DNA from: Sialis fuliginosa
Lineage: Eukaryota > Arthropoda > Insecta > Megaloptera > Sialidae
DNA: 64,000 nucleotides
Assembly: GCA_961205875.1 (NCBI GenBank)
Contig: OY540812.1
Location: forward strand, 2,170,001-2,234,000
Direction of reading: 5' to 3'
The position numbers and the translations under genes are program-made. The notes under the pieces are model-generated. The model had not been told where the DNA came from. It saw only the letters and a program-made list of their open reading frames with translations, and did not search any database. This document shows, one piece after another, positions 22,960-35,009 of this stretch (positions are counted from its first letter, which is position 1; the number at the start of each line of letters is the position of its first letter).

Positions 22960-24040
22960 TACTTTCATATCAATGTAAACCGTATAAAAATCGAATCAGC
23001 AGTTCTCGATTTACAGCCCAAAGTTCATCAAACCAATAAACCCAAACATGGTCAATAATCGCACTTTCATATCAATGAAAACCGCATAAAAATCAAATCA
23101 ATATTTCTCGATTTATAAGCCAAAATTCGGTCAGTTAACGTACCAACACATCGAAGAAAACTGCATAAAAATCGGTTTAGCGGTTCTCGATTTACAAGCC
23201 CAAGTTCAAACAGTTAAATAACGTACAACATCGATGAGAACCGCATAAAAATCGGTTCAGCAGTTCTCGATTTATTATTAGCCAAAGTTCAGCAAACTAA
23301 TAACCCTAAACATGGTCAATATACGTACTTACACATCGATGAAAACCGCATTAAAATCGAATCAGCAGTTCTCAATTTATAAGTCTAAGTTTAGAAAACC
23401 AATGACGTACCAACACATCGAAGAAAACTGCATAAAAATCGGTTCAGCAGTTCTTGATTTATAAGCCCATTTTTATGGTCAAATAACGTACCAACACATC
23501 GAAGAAAACTGCATAAAAATCGGATGAGCAGTTCTCGATTTATAAGTCTAAGTTTATAAATCAAATAACGTACTAATACATCGAAGAAAATTGCATAAAA
23601 ATCGGTCCAGCAGTTCTCGATTTATAAGCCCATTTTAATCAAACATGGTCATGGTCAGATAACGTACTAATACATCGAAAAAACCGCATAAAAATCGGTT
23701 CAGCAGTTCTCTATTTATAAGCCAAAGTTATGGAAATTTCAATCAATTAATTTGCATCGATTTTCAATCAAAACAAGTTAACATATAATAATAACAACAC
23801 ATCGAAAAAAAACGTATAAAAATCGGTTCAGCAGTTTTCTACTTATAAGCTAAAGTAAAGGAAATTTCAATCAATTAATTTGCATCGATTTTCAATCAAA
23901 ACAAGTTAACATATAATAATAACAACACATCGAAAAAAAAACGCATAAAAATCGGTTCAGCAGTTCTCTACTTATAAGCCAAAGTTAAGGAAATTTCAAT
24001 CAATTAATTTGCATCGATTTTCAATCAACATATAATAATA
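22960..24040 (+). repeat. Degenerate tandem array, about 11-12 units of 80-115 bp
   Basis: The motif 'ataaaaatcggttcagcagt' followed by 'tctcgatttataagcc' and 'acgtaccaacacatcgaaga' recurs from 22980 to 23990. The last three units are extended by 'ggaaatttcaatcaattaat' and are nearly identical. The unit resembles part of a Helitron-like repeat. Confidence 0.85.
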
Positions 24041-24079
24041 AATCAAACAATAAACCTATTATTCATCAAATTCTGCATA

Positions 24080-24370
24080 TTGTAAACCGCAGAATTCAAC
24101 CGGAAACCGGACCAAATCAACATATTATCTTCCTAGAACCCAAAGCGAGCACGGCGGTCATCGCTTTGAAGTGTCGCACAGAGTTCGTTCCCATGCTAAT
24201 GACGAACGTACAATCATACAGGTACTCAGCTCAGCCTCTGTACCACTGGCACATCACAGTACCGCGCTAAACGGTACCCAAGTAGTTAGCTATATGCTTA
24301 AGTACTTACTTCTGATCGTGGTACGGTTGAAACATGGCTGAGTCATATATACACACGAAAACCAGATGAA
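24080..24370. promoter_or_regulatory. Unique GC-richer block in intron 1
   Basis: It stands out from AT-rich flanks, has no repeat match in the window and no long frame, and contains paired short motifs such as 'gcgagcacggcggtcatcgc' and 'ggtacccaagtagttagc'. It is a candidate intronic enhancer, inferred only from composition. Confidence 0.35.
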
Positions 24371-24539
24371 TTATTATAATGAAATAAATTGCTTGCATTA
24401 ATGTCATTGTTCATGATTAGTTTTCAGTTACCTGTTTGACTTTTTTCGTTTGTAATGTTGGTAGGAATTATGTTTTTATGATTTAAAAATGAATTAGAGG
24501 AAAATCAAGTAGAAAAATTATTATTTATTTTATTTAAAA

Positions 24540-24815
24540 TCGGAATGAAAAGAAAAAGAAAGAGCATGGACTCGAAAACAGAGCCGTGCCAAAAGAAAGA
24601 GACATACAATGGTTTGGGATATACTTGTCCTTATTTAAACATTTCATTCTTACTAGAAAAAGAGATAGATATGTCCCAAATTCCATCGCATCTCTCTTCA
24701 AAACACTAATCTTGGCTTCTGGGTGTAAGCCGCGTCGATCTGGTCGTGTTATCGGCCAACGTTTCGTCACACATTGCAGTGGACATCTTCAGGGCTCTTC
24801 TAAAAGTGCAGACTA
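24540..24815. repeat. Probable repeat remnant with GAAACGTT-type tract
   Basis: The reverse strand of 24755-24795 reads 'tgacgaaacgttggccgata'. With 'gaagatgtccactg' this is typical of insect retroelement or DNA-element non-coding sequence. Short frames on both strands show no domain. Confidence 0.4.
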
Positions 24816-24824
24816 GTGCCAGTA

Positions 24825-25330
24825 AGGTATTGGCCCCAGTAATGGCAAATTTTTAATTAAATGTACTGAATTAGAAATATGTGTTGATATTTGATTACTA
24901 CCATTTCTGAATATTAATCTATATACATTTAACTGTCTTACAGTGTGATTTGATGACATGAGGCCAATAGGTGTCAAAATGGTGGATATTTAAACTAATT
25001 ATTAGTATAATTTATTTATTAATTATTATATTATCATAGAAACTGCTTTATATTGTTTCAAATTTGACGGTTCTTTCTTTTATATCTTTTGTGTCGTAGT
25101 ACTTATCATTTTGTAATCATTAGCAAGTGTCCATCACTGCGTTCTCATTACTGGAGAAAAAACATAAACAAAATAAAAGGCTATAATTTAAAAAAAACTA
25201 TATTAGCGGACTTTGGTAATTAAATTGATTAAATAAAGAGTTACTTGTTTTATTAGTAACATGAGTTCATGAGAATTACAAAAAACATGCCCATTAATCC
25301 AAAAAAACGAAAACTAGCGGCCCTTTACCT
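24825..25330 (-). mobile_element. ACTGGCACCAGT-family element in intron 1, second copy
   Basis: This is a reverse copy with the 'gcggactttggtaatt' and 'ctttcttttatatcttttgt' landmarks. The right terminus is degenerate ('gcggccctttacctta'). Confidence 0.82.
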
Positions 25331-26149
25331 TATATTAATACAGAATGCGTGGTCCATGCTCTATGTCTATGGAAATAAATGATTTTTATGGAAAATTTAA
25401 TTCTCTATAAAAATATTCTATAGAGATATAAGTGTAAATACAATTAAATGTTTTAAATATTTATTTTGCAAAAATCAGCATTTTAACCTCAATATTCTAT
25501 AAATAACCCTACTACTGAACTATCGGAAAAAGAATAACCCAACCAACAAATGCCATTATTAGAAAATAATTTTATTCTCTACAAAATTTTTTTTATCAGT
25601 TATCACGAATCAGTAAAGAATAATTTTTCAATGTTATTTAAATGGGAAACAGGTCCCCCCTTTTGCGGCACCTCTTAAAATTTAAGTATTTAATTTAGGA
25701 CAACTTATTTCGTAATGAAAGCGAAGAAAAAAATTTTTTTTTTAATTCCCATACGAAGTTTAAAATCAAAAGAAACCTAACACGCAATAAAATATGATTG
25801 TAGCAAAAAAAAACCTTTACGTATTCAAAATAGCCGGATCGAATTGTAAACTATAAATGGTCATCATCAATGATAAAAACATTCCGAAGTGAAACAAAAT
25901 AATCTCAAATTAAAAACAACATAAAAAGAGGGGGCGGTACCTTTGCGAGCCGTAAAAAAAACAACGAGCATATATATACTGGCCATTAGAATACAGTATA
26001 TTGAAGATACCAAGGTTCTCTTGTATTTTAACGAGAACTGCTACTGTGTCATTGTGGATCTTACTATATATATATATATGTATCAGGACTAACCAATTTG
26101 TATATGTATGTATTTCATGTTTTAATTGGAACTGATGTCTTACTTGAAA
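25331..26149. other. Intronic DNA, no gene seen
   Basis: AT-rich with a short (ta)n run at 26065-26080. Confidence 0.5.
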
Positions 26150-26620
26150 GAAAAAATGTAATGGGTGCCGAGGGACTTTCTTATACGTAATACTGTAACT
26201 GAACTGTGTTTTTCTTGTATTTTTTAAAAAAATGTTGATAAAAACGTTTAATTATAATTTTTTTGGCATAGTAAAAACCTGTTTTACCGACTATCATAGC
26301 AGAAATCTGTATTATCTACACCTAACCTAACTTTATGGTGAATTAATAAAATATAGAAAAAAATGAATAGGAAATAAATTATAGATAATAACATTCTCTA
26401 TAAATTTTATCCAAAATATTTTTTTCTTATTCGCACCGTTTCAAAAATAATCCAAAAATTTTAAAAATTAACAAAAATTTATCCGAGTTATAAAATTTTA
26501 CTATTTGTCGTTTTTAAGTTATAGCATCTACAGACAGACACACAGACATCATGGCAGAAATAGATTCAGGAAAGGTCGAAATGAATCCGTCCATCTTACA
26601 CACGTGTAATATGTTTAATT
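26150..26620 (+). mobile_element. CTTTCTTATACGTAA-family repeat in intron 1
   Basis: It starts near 'gggactttcttatacgtaat' at 26172 and ends with the 'cagacatcatggcagaaata' tract, with a deleted middle. An unrelated 26270-26345 segment shared with 35365-35435 is inserted in it. Confidence 0.7.
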
Positions 26621-28549
26621 GTTAGAAAACTTCTTGAAGATTTTTAAAGTTAATAAAAACATATCTATTAATTATAACATTGTGTCTGTCTGTCTGTTAC
26701 TAAACCGTTTGTCATAGAAAGCTTGTCAGACCTGTTATAAAAATAAAATTTAAAGTTTTTGACGCTCTTTATAAGGGAAAAAATGGGTTACCAAATTTTA
26801 TTTATCAAATCATGGCGAATTGGGTATCAAATGAAAGATGATAATTCAAGGAATTTCAATAAATAAATGTTTTTTTAATATAAGAATAAAAAAAATCGTA
26901 AAAATATAGAATTATTTAGGAATCAAATAATGCCGAATGAAGAGAAATTTTCAAAAAATTTAAAATCACGCACAATAAAGAAAATTCAAATAATATGAAT
27001 AATAAAGAAATTTAAAAATACATCTTCCATATTTATTTAATTAGTTAAATTTAAACACACTTTTTATAGTAAAACTAATTAGTTATTTTTACAATGAAGT
27101 GAGTTTTGTTAATTTGGCCACCCCTGATTTATGTATATATTCATAACTCATACTTATCCGTTGTGTTATTTTTTATACGATCCATAAAAAATGCAAATCA
27201 ACTATAATTTTAGGTACATTATTATAATAATTTATATTTCTTGGATTTAATTAATAATTACAATTTTCAGTGATGATAGTCCATAAATTTTTATACGTGG
27301 TTTTTTACTGTAGTCGCAATATAACACCTAAATTAGATCTATACTTTAAATAATAGCGAGTGGACTTGATTGTATAATTTTTTATTACATGCTTTTTTGC
27401 ATTTTTGGTTTATCTTGTCCAATTTACCAATCCACGTAGTTTTTCTTTTTTACTTTCTCATATACCCATACTTATATTATAAATGCGAAGGTAACTCTGT
27501 CTGTCTGTGTGTCTGTTACCTTTTCACGGCTAAATCGCTGAACCGATCTTCATGAAATTTGGCATAGGCTACTTTATATCGTGAAAAATTTATTAGATAA
27601 AAAAAATCAAATTGTATCTAAGGAAGTCATTTGCTATAACTCAAAAATGAGAAAACATAGAAGGGTGAAATTTTATATAAAGGCGCGGTATTTATCTAGG
27701 AATAAAACCTTATATTTTTTAAAACAATCTTACAACCAGAAATATATGTTTCGTATCGATTTTTGCAAATTTTGTATCACTTTGAAAAAAAAACGATCTT
27801 AAATTTTTTATAAAACCCGTAATTGTTAAACAATCATAAAAATCGTCTGTACATCTATATAAAATCTATCTAAGAAGTTACAGTTCAAATTTCAAGTCGA
27901 TCGGATGGAAAATGACAAAGATACGTTCTCCGCAGTTTTTAAAAACGTGGTTTCGATAAAAATGAGTTTAAAGTTTATTTATTTATTTTGCTTGAAACCG
28001 AATTACTCATTTTTCACAACTTTAACCATTTCGTTCGTTCAGAGACACTTTGGAAAGTGATCTCTAAAATTAAAAAAAAAATTCCTTTTGAATATCATGT
28101 TTAAAGCCAATAAAAAAATTGTCATAAATTAAAATTAAATTAAGTTAACTAAACTTTTTTTAAATCGATTTACCGATGCTCTACTGTATTATAAATCAGA
28201 CTCATATTTTATCTCCAAAGACGTTTATCGGTACATTAACCCTTTCAATTAAAATTTTATCAATTAGTCATATTTCTATGAAAATGTAAGCACCTTCTAT
28301 ATATTGTTTTGCAACGCCTCACGCTTTACCCATATTAATCAAACATTGAATTAAGTAATACTATACTTAAAACAGAAGTAAATATCCATAACATTTTAAT
28401 TACATGATTTTTATTGTGTGCAGGTAAAAATTAATTCGTTTTTGATGATGATGAATGACCCTATACACTGTACGTATTTTTTCGTTAGTTATGCTTATTT
28501 CATAGATTTGAAAAACACCATACATTTTCATGTTTGAATAGTTTTACTT
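26621..28549. other. Intronic DNA with one Lep1-like fragment
   Basis: 27465-27570 carries 'cttatattataaatgcgaag', a (gtct)n run and 'ctgaaccgatcttcatgaaa'. 27840-27980 resembles part of 46090-46200 ('gtttcgataaaaatgagttt'). A 73-codon Lys-rich frame at 27581 begins after the repeat and is unsupported. Confidence 0.55.
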
Positions 28550-28795
28550 ATGTCCGGTATTATAAAGGAGCTAACAAATGTGGTGTCAAACTTATATGAC
28601 AGTTCTCTTGAAGTATCATGAAGTGTTTGACGAGTTATTAATTAATGATATTAAATAAAACAGTGGTTATTTTGTCATTAACTAAATAAATAAGTTGCAG
28701 TATCAGAGATCTAAATTCTAAAACAAATCCAAAGAATTAATACCCCGTTGAAAGTGCTTGTTAATTAATGTTAGTTAAAATTCAAAGAATTGAAT
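28550..28795 (+). mobile_element. GCTAGC-family MITE derivative
   Basis: It starts 'atgtccggtattataaagga' and retains only scattered interior landmarks (the 'aagtgtttgacgag' and 'aagaattaataccccgtt' tracts), with deletions and rearrangement. It is not a clean copy. Confidence 0.55.
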
Positions 28796-28959
28796 CATTC
28801 AATTTGATAGGGAATGAGTTTTTATATAATATATGGGGGTAGAGGGGAAATATACTTTCAAAGAAGTTGTCAGATACCAAGTGTATACGTTTAGGGAGGT
28901 TTTACTATGTTTGTAAAACTAAATTATTGTAAATCGAAGATTTTCAATCAATCTATAGG

Positions 28960-29334
28960 GCTTCGAACCGTTATTTTTTTCTTTTCGGTTTTCGTTCCGG
29001 TTCGAGTAAAAAAATATATTTCGGTTCGGTTCCGGTTTTCGTTCCGCAAAAAATAACGGGTTTTCCGGTTTTTTCGGTTTTCGGTTCAGCTCCGAGTGAT
29101 TAATTTAAAAAAAAAATATTTGTATTAAAAAAATTTTTTCTACCATAATTTAGAATATTTTATGGTACTTGTATGATAGTCCGAATAACAATTGAAGTGG
29201 GAAATAAGATCATGTTAACGCGCGTATTTGAACCGTAAAAACCGATATTTTTATTTCGGTTCTGTTCCGGTTTTCGTTCCGGCTAAAAATAACGGTTTTT
29301 CCGGTTTTCGGTTCAGTTTCGGTTCGAAGCCCTA
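28960..29334 (+). mobile_element. TTCGAACCG element, complete, hAT-like ends
   Basis: It has inverted ends 'tagggcttcgaaccg' and 'cggttcgaagcccta', with strongly skewed TTTCGGTT/CCGGTTTTCG low-complexity runs near both ends. TAGGG-type ends fit hAT MITEs, but no clean 8 bp target duplication was seen. It has no coding frame. Confidence 0.75.
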
Positions 29335-29571
29335 TCTTTATTTATAAAATACATTTTCTAAACTATTGATTAAAATTTATATGACTTCAAAAATTGAATA
29401 AGTCTAGATGTAAGATATATGTATAAATCTTCATCGACCTTCACCCCCCCCCCCTCTCCCTCCACATCATATCACAGTCCTCAATTTGAAAAGAGTAATA
29501 AATTGAATAATATTAATAAAAATAAACTATTTAATAAAAAAAACATATTAATATTTATTATTGTTTTTCAG

Positions 29572-29607
29572 ATGTGGAGTCTACAGTCCGAGAAAAACTT
29601 CAGTATG
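29572..29607 (+). CDS. Second coding exon: 36-base microexon of the same gene
   Basis: A T-rich tract ending 'ttgtttttcag' (AG at 29570-29571) precedes 36 bases, followed by G|GTAAGT (GT at 29608). Exon 1 ends in phase 1, and its last G plus AT makes Asp. Reading on gives DVESTVREKLQY followed by the first base of a Gly codon, with no stop, so phase 1 is kept for the next exon. Both splice sites are near consensus and the peptide is charged and sensible, which makes chance unlikely. Because 36 is divisible by 3, the exon could be skipped without a frameshift. The next exon was not found and probably lies beyond 64000. RNA evidence is absent, so this remains a prediction. Confidence 0.68.
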
Positions 29608-30107
29608 GTAAGTAAATATAAGTATTTTATCTGGTTAGGACTTTTTAAAAAGAACATTCTTTAAAAAAACATAACAATCCGGTTCCAGGAATTATAACAA
29701 CCTTCTGAAAATACAAACTCAAAAAACTTTCATTTTTACAATCTGCAATTTAAAAACTTCTTTGTTATATTTATTTTTTTACATCTGTTGTTCTTAATCA
29801 TATATGTATAAAATTTTATTTTTTACAATCCCTGTTTGTAGTTTTTATTACTTGAATATTTACACGTAAAAAAAACTTCGCATTTTTTACTTAGATTTGT
29901 TTAAGAAATATCGACATATTTTTTAAAATTATTATATTATTTTTTTACGGGCCATGATAAATTTTTTACTGATATTTGTAGATTAGACTTTTCTCTTTAT
30001 TTGTAAGAAAATACTTTCAGCTTTCCAAATCTGCTATTGAAATGTTGTTATGATCATTTTTTCCTTAGTTATATACCTTCAAAGTTAAAAGTGTTGTTTT
30101 TACTTTG

Positions 30108-31190
30108 ATCACAAATTACTCGGTCAAAAACGGTCGGACAGTAATACAAAAAAAAGTAAATTGAAGAGAAAAGTCTGATCTACAAAAAGCATTAATTAGT
30201 TTTGGTCAAAAAAATTTATCACGGCCCGCGAGGGCTCTCAAAATTGATATAAATTTTCGAATTTTTTAAATTCGTTTCCTTTTTGTTTTGATCGCTAATA
30301 ACTCGGTTAAAAATGGTCGTACAGTGATACAAAAGAAAGTAAATTGAAGAGAAAAGTCTGATCTACAAAAAGCATTAATTAGTTTTGGTCAAAAAAAATT
30401 TATCACGGCCCGTGAGGGCTTTCAAAATTGATATAAATTTTCGATTTTTTTAAATTCGTTTCCTTTTTGTTTTGATCGCTAATAACTCGGTTAAAAATGG
30501 TCGTACAGTGATACAAAAGAAAGTAAATTGAAGAGAAAAGTCTGATCTACAAAAAGCATTAATTAGTTTTGGTCAAAAAAAATTATGACAGTCCGTGAGG
30601 GCTCTCAAAACTGATATAAATTTTCGATTTTTTTAAATTCGTTTCCTTTTTGTTTTGATCGCTAATAACTCGGTTAAAAATGGTCGTACAGTGATACAAA
30701 AGAAAGTAAATTGAAGAGAAAAGTCTGATCTACAAAAAGCATTAATTAGTTTTGGTCAAAAAAATTTATCACAGTCCGTGAGGGCTCTCAAAACTGATAT
30801 AAATTTTCGATTTTTTTTAATTCGTTTCCATTTTGCTTTGATCGCTTATACCTCAGTCAAAAATGGTCGGACAGTGATACAAAAAAATCAAATTGAAGAG
30901 AAAAGTCTGATCTACAAAAATTATTTATTAGTTTTGATCAAAAACATTAATCACGGCTCGTTGAGGTTCTCAAAATTGATATAAATTTTCAATTTTTTAA
31001 AATTTCTTCTTTTTTGCTTTGATCGCTTATACCTCAGTCAAAAATGGTCGTACAGTGATCCAAAAAAAATCAAATTGAAGAGAAAAGTCTGATCTACAAA
31101 AGGCATTAATATATTTAGTAAAAAAATTATCACGGCCGAAAATTAATACAAATAAATTTTCAATTTTTTGAAATTCGTTTTCAAGATAGA
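30108..31190 (+). repeat. Satellite-like tandem array, six units of about 183 bp
   Basis: Unit starts are near 30116, 30297, 30481, 30664, 30847 and 31028. The landmarks 'gaagagaaaagtctgatcta', 'caaaaagcattaattagttt' and 'aactcggttaaaaatggtcg' recur in each. Inner units are nearly identical and outer units diverged, as expected from unequal exchange. It lies 0.5 kb downstream of the microexon. Confidence 0.92.
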
Positions 31191-31694
31191 AAAAAACACA
31201 TTCTATTATTTAAAAAACGAGTATATACATAACAGTATACCTACTGTTCCAACTAGAACTGCTAAATAGTGTATAATACTATACATATTTAACCCTTACG
31301 ACCTTCCAGAACGTGGATAGACTATTATATCAAACCGAATTGCCCATGACATTTCCCTTAGTTTTAAATTTTGCAAAGAGACCGCTTCAAATAGAAGACA
31401 AGAACATATTTAAGCCACAACGACCATTATCCTGTCCTTGTTTCTAAGTTTGCATAATACATACCAACTCGTACTAGAGATAATGCATTTATACGATGCT
31501 TATTTAAGGGTACTTTCTTCTAAGAAGGGGATGCGAAAATAAAATTCTTGTAAACACGCACAAGTGGTTCTTTTTTATGGTGGGAGGGGTAAGGACGTGT
31601 GCTCCATTAATTAATATTTAAATTAATTTTATTTGTTTATTAATTAAGTGTTCAGATACCAAAATAACTGTGCCTGGAAAAAAATTTAAAAATA

Positions 31695-32430
31695 TCTACC
31701 TTGGGAACTACGGGACTTTCTTATACGTAATCCTAACAGTAAATAGTGTACGTGATTCTTATTTTATTAAGACAAATTAATGGGAATTAAACTATAGATA
31801 ATATTATTCTTTACATTTTATATAAAATTAATTTTTTTGAACGTAATAACTGAAAATGGATGTTTACTCTTGTAAATTTTTTGAATTTTCGAATTATTTT
31901 TGAAATAAGAAAAAAATGTTTTAGATAAAATATGTCGAGTATGTTTTTATCTATAATTTATTCCCCATACATTTTTTTCCAACATTTATGATTTAGCCAG
32001 AAAGAATTTTTTAATGTAATTATTTAGATTCACCCACACTGTTCACTCTCAGTATTACGTATAAGAAAGTCTCATAACACTCATGGTAGATATTTCTCCT
32101 CTGTTATGAACCATTTGAATTATAATAAAATTTTTTTTTTTCAAAAATTCGTTTTTACGAAAAAATGAATAGAAAATAAATTATAGATATTGATATTACG
32201 TACAATTTTTCTCTATTTCGCACTGTTTCAGAGTAATTCGAAAAATTCAAAAATCCGTATCCGGTTGAAAGATCGTTTTCAAAAATACGACGTTTTCTTC
32301 CCAGACAAAAATTAATCTTAAATATAAAATTTCATCCTTCTACGATTTGTCGTATTTGAGTTACAGCGCTTACAGACAGACAGACAGACACACAGACATC
32401 ATGTCGAAAATAGTCAGAATAGATTAATTT
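31695..32430 (+). mobile_element. CTTTCTTATACGTAA-family repeat in intron 2
   Basis: An inverted pair 'actttcttatacgtaat' (31711) and 'attacgtataagaaagt' (32055) encloses about 350 bp. The common downstream body to 'cagacatcatgtcgaaaata' follows. This shows the fullest arrangement of the family. Confidence 0.78.
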
Positions 32431-32610
32431 TTATTTTTGATAGAAGTCAATTTACTTTTCTCTTTTTTTTAGTCGCACTAAACTAATTTTTTGCCTTCCT
32501 ATTTTTTTTTAATATTCTTTCTGTATTAATCTAAAAGAAACTAAAGAATCTGCCGCCCCTCTCAGCCTTCCGCCCTGGAATTATATATATAAAAAATATA
32601 CTATAGGTAT

Positions 32611-32911
32611 CATGGGCGCCGGGCAAAAAAAAAAAAAAAACAAATTAAGAAATAGAATTTTTAATTTAAAATTCAGGCTAGAATATAAAGGTGATGACCT
32701 TTTTTTTTTGGTCGCGTCAAGTTCACTCTGTAATTTTATAAATTTAGATAAGAAAAAATAAAAACTGAAGACCTTTTTTTTTTTTTAGTCATGCTAAATG
32801 GAGTACAAGTTTATTTTAACAAAATTATTATTTTAAATTTTTTTATTATTTTATATATAATTTTATATATCTAGATGCACCCCCCTGGAAGAAATTCTGC
32901 CGGCGCCCATG
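32611..32911. mobile_element. hAT-like MITE, CATGGGCGCCGG ends
   Basis: Inverted ends are CATGGGCGCCGG and CCGGCGCCCATG. The flanking 8-mers ataggtat and ataggtac match at 7 of 8 positions. The interior has 'gaccttttttttttt...agtc' runs similar to those inside the 7098 element. It is 301 bp. Confidence 0.85.
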
Positions 32912-33239
32912 ATAGGTACCAATTCTTATTTAATAACACGATCTAAGAAACCTAAATAAGTTTAAAGATACACAACATTCGATAATATCTGAGAGTTAAT
33001 AAATTAAAACACACGAGCCAAATCCAATAAAAATCAGTATCATCATCACCCCCTTGGCGCCATTTCTACAAAACATATGCCAGAAGTTCTGACAGTTTGC
33101 AAAAGGTATTTTTGTACATCCAGGTAAAAAATAGCACAAACCTAGTAGCCTTGTGTGGTGGTTCTTAATAATAATAAAAAAATGCAGGTAGAAACATCCC
33201 TTGTCCGGTGATTATCGACCTGTACAGCCACCAACACAC

Positions 33240-33700
33240 TCAGAATTATTTCACAGAAAACAAGGGATGTAGATTCACTGTAACGTCAGTATTTTTTATA
33301 TATTCAAAATTTTAAATTTAAATATTTTTTTATTGTCCCTATTAAAAATATGTTATGAATTATTTTTTTATTAATTAATTACTTTATTAATTATGTAAAG
33401 GAGAGGGAGGGGTCTGTAAAAGTGTACAAATCCTTATTATTTCATAGAAAACAAGGGATGTACACTCACTATAACGTCAGAATTTTTTATATATTCAAAA
33501 TTTTAAATTTAAATATTTTTTTATTCTCCCTATTAAAAATATGATATGAATGTTTTTTTTTATTAATTAATTACTTCGTTAATTATGTAGAGGGAAGAGA
33601 AGGGGTCCATAAAATCTTACAAATTCTTACGAATTATTTTACAGAAAATATGGGACCTAGTATAGTGTCATTAGTGTTTTTTAAATGTATATTCAAAATG
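33240..33700 (+). repeat. Tandem array, about 2.4 units of 195 bp
   Basis: 'acagaaaacaagggatgta' recurs near 33253 and 33447, with a degenerate third at about 33642. Shared tracts are 'aacgtcagtattttttatat' and 'attaattaattact'. Confidence 0.82.
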
Positions 33701-33702
33701 CA

Positions 33703-34050
33703 CCGATCTGAATTATTTTTGGGAAAAATGTTTGTCTCAGTGAGTACTCCAGATCTATTGATTTTGGTGCTAATCGGATTAGGGGTTTTGGAAATATTCG
33801 AAATTTCGTCTAAAAAGTGAACATTGCGAGTATTATCTCACTAATTTTGATAAGATTTGGTACATTTGCAGTTCAAATATTATTTGTACGTGCCTAAAGA
33901 GCCATTAAAGGGGTGAACAACACACTTAAAATTTGAATTTTAAATACTAATTAATACGTCATTAATTCATGTTGCCATGGAAACAAATGCAACTAAATTC
34001 AAATTGTCAAATTAGTTATTCTACGAATGTGTATTATGTTTTTGACATTG
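33703..34050 (+). repeat. Dispersed repeat 'gcaccgatctgaatta', copy 1
   Basis: It shares 'tgattttggtgctaatcgga', 'gtgaacattgcgagtattat' and 'tatttgtacgtgcctaa' with 53468-53720 and, reversed, 61020-61320. A related tail is at 39120-39250. It is probably a non-autonomous mobile element. Confidence 0.8.
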
Positions 34051-34311
34051 GAAAACTAATATTTATATACAAATGGCAATAACAGCTATAACCGTCGTAA
34101 GTAAATACATATGTTTTTTTTATGTATTACGATATGTATATTCATAGTAGTAGGTTATATAAATAAAATATTTAAAAAACTGTATATTTAAAAATTATTT
34201 AAAAAGATTAAAAAAACATGGAAGTCATGTATGGTTCTCCATACCGATATTTAGAATTGGCGTAATAATGGTTTTAAAACAACTGATTAACTAATTGTGA
34301 TTAATTTTGCT

Positions 34312-34813
34312 TAAGGCGGCTATTACACTATCAAATAAATATGTCAAAGATCTTTGACAAAGATTTGATCATATTTCTTTGATAAAATACGAGATTTTGT
34401 TCTATTACACTACATAAAATATTTGATAATATTTTCTCAATATTATCTAGGGATATTTTCTTCTTTTTTGGTGTCTTTTGAATATCAGTGCGTGGATGTT
34501 CGTCAATTGACGCGATCGAGGTTTGAATTTACAACCGTGTATTGTGGTTTTTATAATCAGTAAGAAGATTATCATATAATACTGAATTTTGTTGATATTC
34601 ATATATTAATAATTATGTAACTGTAACTGTCAGTGATAACTTAGTTTGTTTTTGACGTCAAAAAACTTTGATCAAATATAAGAGACTGTCATTAACTATG
34701 ATCATAGAAATATTATGAAGGTAAATATTATAAAAGTTGACTTATTACACTGTCATATTTCTTTGATCAAAGTAATTTTATCATATTTCTTTGATAGTGT
34801 AATAGCCGCCTTA
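34312..34813 (+). mobile_element. AAGGCGGC element, complete
   Basis: Inverted ends are 'taaggcggctattacactat' and 'atagtgtaatagccgcctta', 502 bp. 'tttgatcatatttctttgat' recurs inside both ends. It lies inside another repeat whose uninterrupted copy is at 54346-54420, with a TTA-like target, consistent with a PIF/Harbinger-type MITE. Confidence 0.88.
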
Positions 34814-35009
34814 TGCAACCCAAGGTAAAGCTTGTAAAAAACAAATTACACAAACAATATTTTACTGAAGTTATAGTTTACAGATTGATACCTACTGCAT
34901 GTTATCATTTCTTACAAATTCGAGGTATCTATAAAAATTACCATTCTTAGATTACATCCCGCCACCTGCTCAGGGTCGTAGAGGTTTGACAGAAACACCT
35001 CAATCCGTC

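Larger units (their letters stand above)
19462..29571 (+). other. Intron 1 (about 10.1 kb), repeat-filled
   Basis: It is bounded by GTGAGT at 19462 and TTTTTCAG at 29571. It holds an inverted pair of accgacttcaaaaa motifs, two copies of the ACTGGCACCAGT family, a truncated mariner-like MITE, Lep1-like fragments, a roughly 1.1 kb tandem array, a GC-richer unique block, a CTTTCTTATACGTAA-family copy, a GCTAGC MITE derivative and a TTCGAACCG element. No other exon was recognised. Confidence 0.6.

Noticed and set aside
23000-24000. CRISPR-like array
   Set aside because: Repeats are degenerate, variable in length, AT-rich and in eukaryotic intron DNA. There are no uniform spacers or cas genes.
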